DNA of 10,310 nucleotides. Source: Opitutaceae bacterium (GTDB lineage Bacteria; Verrucomicrobiota; Verrucomicrobiia; Opitutales; Opitutaceae). The stretch spans positions 1 through 10,310 of the forward strand of contig JAITDF010000248.1 in the NCBI GenBank assembly GCA_031282705.1, read 5' to 3'. A model generated the notes under the pieces. The model searched no databases. It was given only the letters and a program-made list of their open reading frames with translations, and was not told the origin of the DNA. A program made the position numbers and the translations under genes. Position 1 is the stretch's first letter, and every line of letters begins with the position of its first letter. Of this stretch, positions 6,463 through 10,310 are shown piece by piece.

Positions 6463-8063
6463 GGTTTTGCGGTTTGTGGCTGCGCCTCCCCGCCGCCGGC
6501 CGCGGCGGCGCCGGGGTTTTCCGCGGGCGGTTTTTCCGCGGGCGGCATGAGTTTGTTGAACAGAATCGCGAACGCCGGCAGCCCCAGGTTCGAGAGGACC
6601 GGAATCCAGAACGGATCGGGCGCCCACGCCGCCCATTTCCACGTGTGCGCCGCGAACCAGGCCAGCACGAGGCCCACCGTGCAGACCGCCGCGCACAACG
6701 AGGCCCGCGCGCTGATGCGATGCCCGAAAAAGCCGATGAGAAACAGGCCGAACAGCCCGGCGGAAAACAGCATCTGCCCCGTCGCCTGCAAATCCTGCAA
6801 GGTCTGCGTGCGCAGCACGTGGATGAGCAGCGCCAGCGCGATCATGATCACGCCGAGCGCCCGCGTGGTGGCGCGCCCCAGTTTCAACTCGTCCAGCGCC
6901 TCCGCCGGGCCGCGGAAAAACCGGTGGTGGAAATCCCCCGCCCACGTCACCGCGCACGCATTCAGGATCGGGGCGAGCGTGCTCAGCGCGGCCATCAGGA
7001 CCGCGCCCAGCACGAGCCCCGTGACCACGGGCGGCAGTTGCGACGCCATGAAATACGGGACGATTTTCTCCGGCGCCGACACCGTGAACTCCGCGACCGC
7101 CGGGTCCGGGTTCACCTTGTAATAAGTCCAGAGCGTGGTGCCCAGAAAGTTGAAATACAGCCACACCGGCACCACCGTGACCGCGCCGATCGCCACGGCG
7201 ATGCGCGCCTGCCGCATGTCCTTCGGCGCGCGGTAGCGCTGGATGAAGTCCTGCCGCGTGGCGTAGTCGGAGGCATTGTAGAAAAGCGACGCGAGCACCA
7301 TCACCCACACCGTCTTTTCCACAAACGTGAACTCAAACGAGCCGAAGGCCATTTTGTTTTTGCCCAACGGCCCCGCCAAATCGAAAACCGTGCCCATCCC
7401 GCCGGGAATCGCATGCAAGACCACCGGCACCATGATCACCGCGCCCGCCACCAGGACGATGGCCTGGAAAAACTCGGTCCACACCACCGCCTCGAAGCCG
7501 CCCATCATCGCGTAAAGCGTCGCGGCGATCCCCAGAATCAGCATCAGCCAGATGGCGGGGATGCCGAAAAACACCTCCAGCGACAGGCATGTCACGTAAA
7601 GCACCACGCCGAGCCGGAGGACGTTGAACAGCAAAAAACCGCCCGCCGCGTAAACCCGCGCCCACGCGCCGAAACGCCGCTCAAGAAACGCGTAGCCGCT
7701 GGGCGTGGACGCCTTGCGGAAAAACGGGATCAGCACCACGATGGCAAACACCGCCATGATGAGAAAACTGAAGCTCGGCACCACCCAGCGGTAATCCTCC
7801 TTGAAGCTGAAGCCGGGGATCGCGAGGAAAGTCATCGCGCTGATCATCGAGGCGCTGATGGAGATGCCGACGAGCCAGCCGGGCATGTCGCCGCCGCCCA
7901 AAAAACAGGACTTCGCGCTCCTCTGGCGGCGGTAAAAATATTTTCCTATGCCGAGGGACACCAGCAGGCAGAGCGACAGGATGGCGAGATAGACGATCCG
8001 CGTGCCGGGCGGCAGCGTGCCGGGCGGCGGCGGGGACATGGCGAAAATGGCGTCAGAAAGCAT
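6459..8063 (-). CDS. Sodium:solute symporter (SSS family), probable sugar or glycoside importer
   Basis: The 534-residue membrane protein has about 13 hydrophobic segments and the usual SSS signatures in order: FLGGGDMPGWLVGISISASM (54-73, first core helix), FLERRFGAWAR (126-136), GGFEAVVWTEFFQAIVL (188-204), DYATRQDFIQRYRAPKD (266-282) and LVLGAVLMAALSTLAPILNA (350-369). In relatives such as vSGLT the last segment carries serines of the conserved sodium site; here S361 and T362 occupy it. It would bring a solute across the inner membrane with sodium. Being first in the leftward series, before a mannosidase, suggests a mannoside or related sugar, but specificity cannot be read. The start at 8063 has a weak AGGAA at 8067-8071, only 3 nt away. 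The C-terminal tail (505-534) is a Pro/Ala/Gly-rich extension carrying a 5-codon duplication. Last bases overlap the propeller start by 4 bp. Confidence 0.92.
   Translation of the reverse strand: MLSDAIFAMSPPPPGTLPPGTRIVYLAILSLCLLVSLGIGKYFYRRQRSAKSCFLGGGDMPGWLVGISISASMISAMTFLAIPGFSFKEDYRWVVPSFSFLIMAVFAIVVLIPFFRKASTPSGYAFLERRFGAWARVYAAGGFLLFNVLRLGVVLYVTCLSLEVFFGIPAIWLMLILGIAATLYAMMGGFEAVVWTEFFQAIVLVAGAVIMVPVVLHAIPGGMGTVFDLAGPLGKNKMAFGSFEFTFVEKTVWVMVLASLFYNASDYATRQDFIQRYRAPKDMRQARIAVAIGAVTVVPVWLYFNFLGTTLWTYYKVNPDPAVAEFTVSAPEKIVPYFMASQLPPVVTGLVLGAVLMAALSTLAPILNACAVTWAGDFHHRFFRGPAEALDELKLGRATTRALGVIMIALALLIHVLRTQTLQDLQATGQMLFSAGLFGLFLIGFFGHRISARASLCAAVCTVGLVLAWFAAHTWKWAAWAPDPFWIPVLSNLGLPAFAILFNKLMPPAEKPPAENPGAAAAGGGEAQPQTAKP
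6517..6545 (-). repeat. 15-bp tandem duplication in the symporter tail
   Basis: TTTTCCGCGGGCGG occurs twice with a 15-bp period on the plus strand. On the coding strand it encodes PPAEK-PPAEN in the cytoplasmic-type C-terminal tail. The duplication is in frame and harmless to the transporter core. Confidence 0.7.
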
Positions 8064-8125
8064 GGGTTCCTGGAGTGGCGGTTGTTGTTTTGGCGGGAGG
8101 ATGGCGCGGGCCGCCGTCGCGCAAA

Positions 8126-8152
8126 GCCGGGGGCGGCGCGCCCCGCCCCGGC
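8126..8152 (-). promoter_or_regulatory. GC-rich hairpin in the symporter mRNA leader
   Basis: GCCGGGGGCGG (8126-8136) pairs with CCGCCCCGGC (8143-8152) around a 6-nt loop, giving a 10-bp stem with one bulged G. If transcription starts from the promoter at 8244-8272, the structure lies in the untranslated leader about 63 nt before the symporter start. No T-run follows, so attenuation is not established. It could affect mRNA stability or translation. The rest of 8064-8243 shows no convincing gene. Confidence 0.4.
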
Positions 8153-8243
8153 GTCCGGCCCGCCGTGCGCGCGGCGGCCTCTGCGGTGAAACGATCGGGT
8201 TTGGCGGGCTTGGCGGGTGTGGCGGTCATGCGATTCGGGGTGT

Positions 8244-8272
8244 CTAACAATGTCATTACGACATAATGTCAA
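8244..8272 (-). promoter_or_regulatory. Putative promoter of the symporter operon
   Basis: On the minus strand a perfect TTGACA (8272-8267) is followed after 17 bp by TGTTAG (8249-8244, 3 of 6 matches to TATAAT). This would start a transcript near 8237 with a leader of about 170 nt. The spacer and -35 box contain the inverted ATGTC/GACAT half-sites, the arrangement expected of a repressible promoter. The weak -10 box limits confidence. Confidence 0.45.
8250..8270. promoter_or_regulatory. Putative operator: three alternating ATGTC/GACAT half-sites
   Basis: ATGTC (8250-8254), GACAT (8260-8264) and ATGTC (8266-8270) alternate in orientation. The last two form the palindrome GACAT-A-ATGTC, and the first two form ATGTC-5 bp-GACAT. 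It is the clearest symmetric element in the divergent region between symporter and regulator. It overlaps the putative symporter -35 box and also a CATAAT (8262-8267) that could be the -10 of the regulator gene on the plus strand, although no good -35 accompanies that one. The likely ligand is the GntR/LacI-type regulator encoded next door, acting on both directions. This is inferred from position and symmetry only. Confidence 0.5.
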
Positions 8273-8368
8273 GAAACAATTTTGCCCCCGTCCGAAAATT
8301 TTTTCGGGAGGCGCGCCCGCCGCCTGCTGTCTTGCGTGCCGCGGCCCGCCGGTCCAAACATCGAAGGC

Positions 8369-9532
8369 ATGAGCACTGCAAAAGAGCCCTTGGAACCGGC
8401 CTCCTGTCCCAAATACCACCAGATCGCGGCGGAATTGCGCCAGAAAATCCTTTCGGGGGAATACCGGGTGGGCCAGCGGCTCCCCAGCGAATCGTCCCTG
8501 GTCTCGCGCTACGGCGTGTCGCGCCCCACCGCCGCGCGCGCCTATCAGGAGCTGGTGGGCGCGGGCTTGATCGAGCGGCGCGCCAACGCGGGCGCCTTTG
8601 TGCTGGAACGCCTCCTCCCGGCGAACAAGCGGCGCGAACTCGGCCTGCTGATCCCGCAATGGCGGACGACCGAGATTTTCGAGATGATCTGCGGCCAGCT
8701 CGCCAGCCTCGCCCGCGTGCAGGACATCGGGCTCATCTGGAGCAGCCCGCCCGGCGCGGCGACCGCCGCCGCCGCCCCGGACAATCCGCAAAAAGCCGAG
8801 CTGGAGCACGCCGAGCACCTTTGCGAGGAGTTCATCAGCAGAAAGGTGAGCGGCGTTTTCTTCGCGCCGCTCGAATACTCCTCCGCGCAAAAAGCCACCT
8901 GCCGCCGCATCGCGGAGCGGCTCCGCCAGGCGGCCATCCCGGTGGTGCTGATTGACCGCGAGATCGAGGACTTCCCCCTGAACAGCGGCTTCGACATGGC
9001 CTGCATGGACAACATCGCGGCGGGATTCCTCATGGCGGAGCACCTGCTGAAACTCGGCTGCAAGCGCATCGCCTTCGTCACCCGCCCGGCCTCGGCGTCC
9101 ACGGTCAGCGGGCGCATCGCCGGCGTGCGCGAAGCCCTCGCCCGGGAGAGGCTCGACACGGCGGACGCCGGCATGGTGCTCGAAGGCGACGCGAACGACA
9201 CGGACTTCGTCAAAACGCGCATCCTGAAAAAGAAATTCGAGGCCTGCATCTGCGCCAACGACCGCACGGCCGCGCAACTTCTGCAAACGCTGCTCAAGCT
9301 CGGCATCCGCGTGCCCCGCGACATGCGCGTGGCGGGTTTCGACAACGCCAAGTATGCGACGCTTGTGGCGGTGCCGCTCACGACCATCCACCAGCCGTGC
9401 GACGAAATCGCCAGCCTGGCCTTCGACGCCATGATGCGGCGCCTTGCCAACCCGCTTGCGCCGGCCGGCATCTTCCACGCGGTGCCGCGCCTCATCGTGC
9501 GGGAATCCTGCGGCACCTATCTCCCCCGCTGA
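8369..9532 (+). CDS. GntR/LacI chimeric transcriptional regulator (AraR-like architecture)
   Basis: The 387-residue protein joins two domains. Residues 15-79 are a GntR-type winged helix: YHQIAAELRQKILSGEYRVG, then RLPSESSLVSRYGVSRPTA and GLIERRANAGAFV. Residues about 90-387 are a LacI-type periplasmic-binding-like sensor: LGLLIP, VVLIDREIEDFP, CKRIAFVTRP, CICANDRTAAQLL, VAGFDNAKYATLVAVPLTTI and LIVRESCGTY. The same arrangement is found in Bacillus AraR, a sugar-responsive repressor (established knowledge). It therefore probably represses the divergent symporter operon until a sugar binds. The ATG at 8369, just after GAAGG (8363-8367), places the conserved domain about 15 residues in; an upstream TTG at 8282 would add 29 residues rich in basic and non-conserved residues and is less likely. 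Effector unknown; a mannoside or breakdown product is a reasonable guess from the neighbours. Confidence 0.9.
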   Translation: MSTAKEPLEPASCPKYHQIAAELRQKILSGEYRVGQRLPSESSLVSRYGVSRPTAARAYQELVGAGLIERRANAGAFVLERLLPANKRRELGLLIPQWRTTEIFEMICGQLASLARVQDIGLIWSSPPGAATAAAAPDNPQKAELEHAEHLCEEFISRKVSGVFFAPLEYSSAQKATCRRIAERLRQAAIPVVLIDREIEDFPLNSGFDMACMDNIAAGFLMAEHLLKLGCKRIAFVTRPASASTVSGRIAGVREALARERLDTADAGMVLEGDANDTDFVKTRILKKKFEACICANDRTAAQLLQTLLKLGIRVPRDMRVAGFDNAKYATLVAVPLTTIHQPCDEIASLAFDAMMRRLANPLAPAGIFHAVPRLIVRESCGTYLPR

Positions 9533-9621
9533 GCCGGCCGCAATTCAAGGCCGCGTCCCCGCCCGCGGACGGCGAAGCCGCCCGCCCCCGAAGACGGGAT
9601 GCCCCCGCGCCCCTTTTCACG

Positions 9622-9669
9622 CCCCTTTGCGGGACGCCTGCAAGGGGGCTTCAGGGGGGGCTTCGGCCC
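9622..9669 (+). terminator. Hairpin pair downstream of the regulator, possible transcript end
   Basis: An imperfect stem CCCCTTTGC/GCAAGGGG (9622-9647, one bulged T) is followed by GGGC-TTCG-GCCC (9658-9669), a stem closed by the very stable UUCG tetraloop. They lie 90-137 bp beyond the regulator stop. No T-run follows, so a factor-independent terminator is not assured. Otherwise 9533-9832 holds no gene that I can support: it is GC-rich flank and probably the end of the insertion sequence. Confidence 0.3.
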
Positions 9670-9832
9670 ATAAACGCTAAGATACTATGGCAAGCCATGG
9701 GACACGGGCATGGAAGCGTTTTCCGGGGCGGGAGCCGGCCAGGGAAGAGCGGATGGAAGGGCCGTTTGCGAGGAAGAAGCGCAGGGAGGGAGCGAGGCGG
9801 AGGCAGGCCAGGAGGCAATCGCGCGCCTCGAC

Positions 9833-9856
9833 AAACTCAGCCCATCGGCTGAGTTT
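9833..9856 (-). terminator. Perfect hairpin at the transposase stop codon
   Basis: AAACTCAGCC (9833-9842) and GGCTGAGTTT (9847-9856) form a 10-bp perfect stem around a 4-nt loop. On the minus strand it begins inside the transposase stop codon (9858-9856) and its 3' arm ends in TTT followed by GTC. It could end the transposase transcript or block outside transcription from entering the element. The sequence also resembles the widespread CGACAAGCTCAG-type palindromic repeats I recall from other genomes, so a repeat origin is an alternative. Confidence 0.5.
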
Positions 9857-10310
9857 CAGGCAAAAGGAATCCCCAAGGGGAAAACCTCGGATTCGAGGAT
9901 GATTTTTTCGATTAAAAGACAGGTGGGCAACCTGGACTGGAGCCATGCGCGGGAACTGCGCGGATCGATCTTCGGAACGTGGCCTGTGCCCGGAAGCAAT
10001 TTGAGGCGTTTGAAGGCCAGTTCGATTTGCCAGCGCAGGCGGTAAAGCCGGAGGACGGAGCGTGCCCCGAACGGCTCTTCCGGCAGGGAGGTGACGACGA
10101 CGATGTAACCGCACAACAACAGGCTGAGGGCGGAAGGCTTGCGTCCGTTCCTGCGGGCGCTTTCGTGCGCGCAGTCCCGCTGGCGTTGCGACACCTTGCG
10201 GCTCACGCGGATGGCGCACAGGCGCATCGGGCGCGACTGCCCCTTGAGCGTGACGGTCCGCTGCGCGCACTGCCTGTGGCCCAGCCCCTCGAGCCAGGCG
10301 GCGACATCCA
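9856..10310 (-). CDS. IS4-family transposase, C-terminal part
   Basis: The last 150 residues are visible, with the N-terminus and the first catalytic aspartates beyond the right edge. The fragment contains a beta strand (CGYIVVVTSLP) followed by LYRLRWQIELAFKRLK. This matches the IS4-family Y-(2)-R-(3)-E-(6)-K signature exactly, the Glu (codon 10023-10021) being the third DDE catalytic residue. After it comes a typical tail (HVPKIDPRSSRAWLQSRL) ending in IILESEVFPLGIPFA. DDE transposases of this family cut and paste the element (family knowledge). No frameshift or internal stop is seen in the visible part, so the gene may be intact. A longer ORF in another minus-strand frame (9677-10270) is a shadow. 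Confidence 0.88.
   Translation of the reverse strand, partial: DVAAWLEGLGHRQCAQRTVTLKGQSRPMRLCAIRVSRKVSQRQRDCAHESARRNGRKPSALSLLLCGYIVVVTSLPEEPFGARSVLRLYRLRWQIELAFKRLKLLPGTGHVPKIDPRSSRAWLQSRLPTCLLIEKIILESEVFPLGIPFA

Larger units (their letters stand above)
9833..10310 (-). mobile_element. Partial IS4-family insertion sequence (continues past right edge)
   Basis: The element is recognised by its transposase reading frame, which is open to the window edge. The terminal inverted repeat cannot be identified because the other end is outside the window. The left boundary is therefore uncertain; it probably lies between 9649 and 9833. It sits just downstream of the regulator and leaves the sugar locus intact. 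Confidence 0.65.

Noticed and set aside
5200..7308. A 702-codon version of the propeller gene starting inside the symporter
   Set aside because: The first 282 codons lie in another frame over the symporter and lack domains; the ATG at 6462 gives a signal peptide and a stop-start overlap.
6393..8189. A 598-codon plus-strand frame opposite the symporter
   Set aside because: His/Arg-rich composition typical of an antisense shadow; the minus strand carries clear SSS motifs.
7946..9478. A 510-codon minus-strand frame opposite the regulator
   Set aside because: Low-complexity composition, no motif, and it crosses the divergent promoter region.
9677..10270. A 197-codon minus-strand frame over the transposase
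   Set aside because: It overlaps the frame carrying the intact Y-R-E-K motif and shows no family signature of its own.

Overview
The window is a GC-rich bacterial chromosome segment that looks like one carbohydrate-utilisation locus ending in an insertion sequence. The lineage is inferred, not proven. High GC, weak or absent Shine-Dalgarno sequences, a GntR/LacI chimeric regulator beside a sodium:solute symporter, and short palindromic repeats that read as QASRLP or KRDACPT in spurious ORFs all fit Verrucomicrobiota, most likely an Opitutaceae-type organism.

Layout. A divergent control region (8064-8368) separates a rightward regulator gene (8369-9532) from a leftward gene series. The leftward series runs, in transcription order: an SSS-family symporter (6459-8063); a secreted beta-propeller protein whose start overlaps the symporter stop by 4 bp (5200-6462); a GH38 alpha-mannosidase (1972-5175); a 456-bp gap filled with palindromic repeats and hairpins, ending in a good promoter; a uroporphyrinogen-decarboxylase-family protein carrying a zinc-thiol methyltransferase site (394-1515); and the first 124 codons of a secreted protein that runs off the left edge (1-373). 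Right of the regulator lie about 300 bp of hairpin-rich non-coding DNA and then the 3' part of an IS4-family transposase running off the right edge.

How it may work together. The regulator probably senses a sugar through its LacI-type domain. It probably binds a cluster of three alternating ATGTC/GACAT half-sites lying across the putative -35 and spacer of the symporter promoter. The symporter would import a sugar, glycoside or related solute, and the apparently cytoplasmic GH38 enzyme would release alpha-linked mannose. The propeller and the left-edge protein would act outside the cytoplasm. The URO-D-family protein is not HemE-like: it has H-x-C plus a distal Cys, as in MtaA/CmuA-type methyltransferases, so a role with methylated substrates is possible but unproven.

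I found no clearly new defence or mobile system. The points most worth checking are the operator cluster, the palindromic repeat array, the link between a methyltransferase-like protein and an alpha-mannosidase, and the unidentified secreted protein at the left edge.
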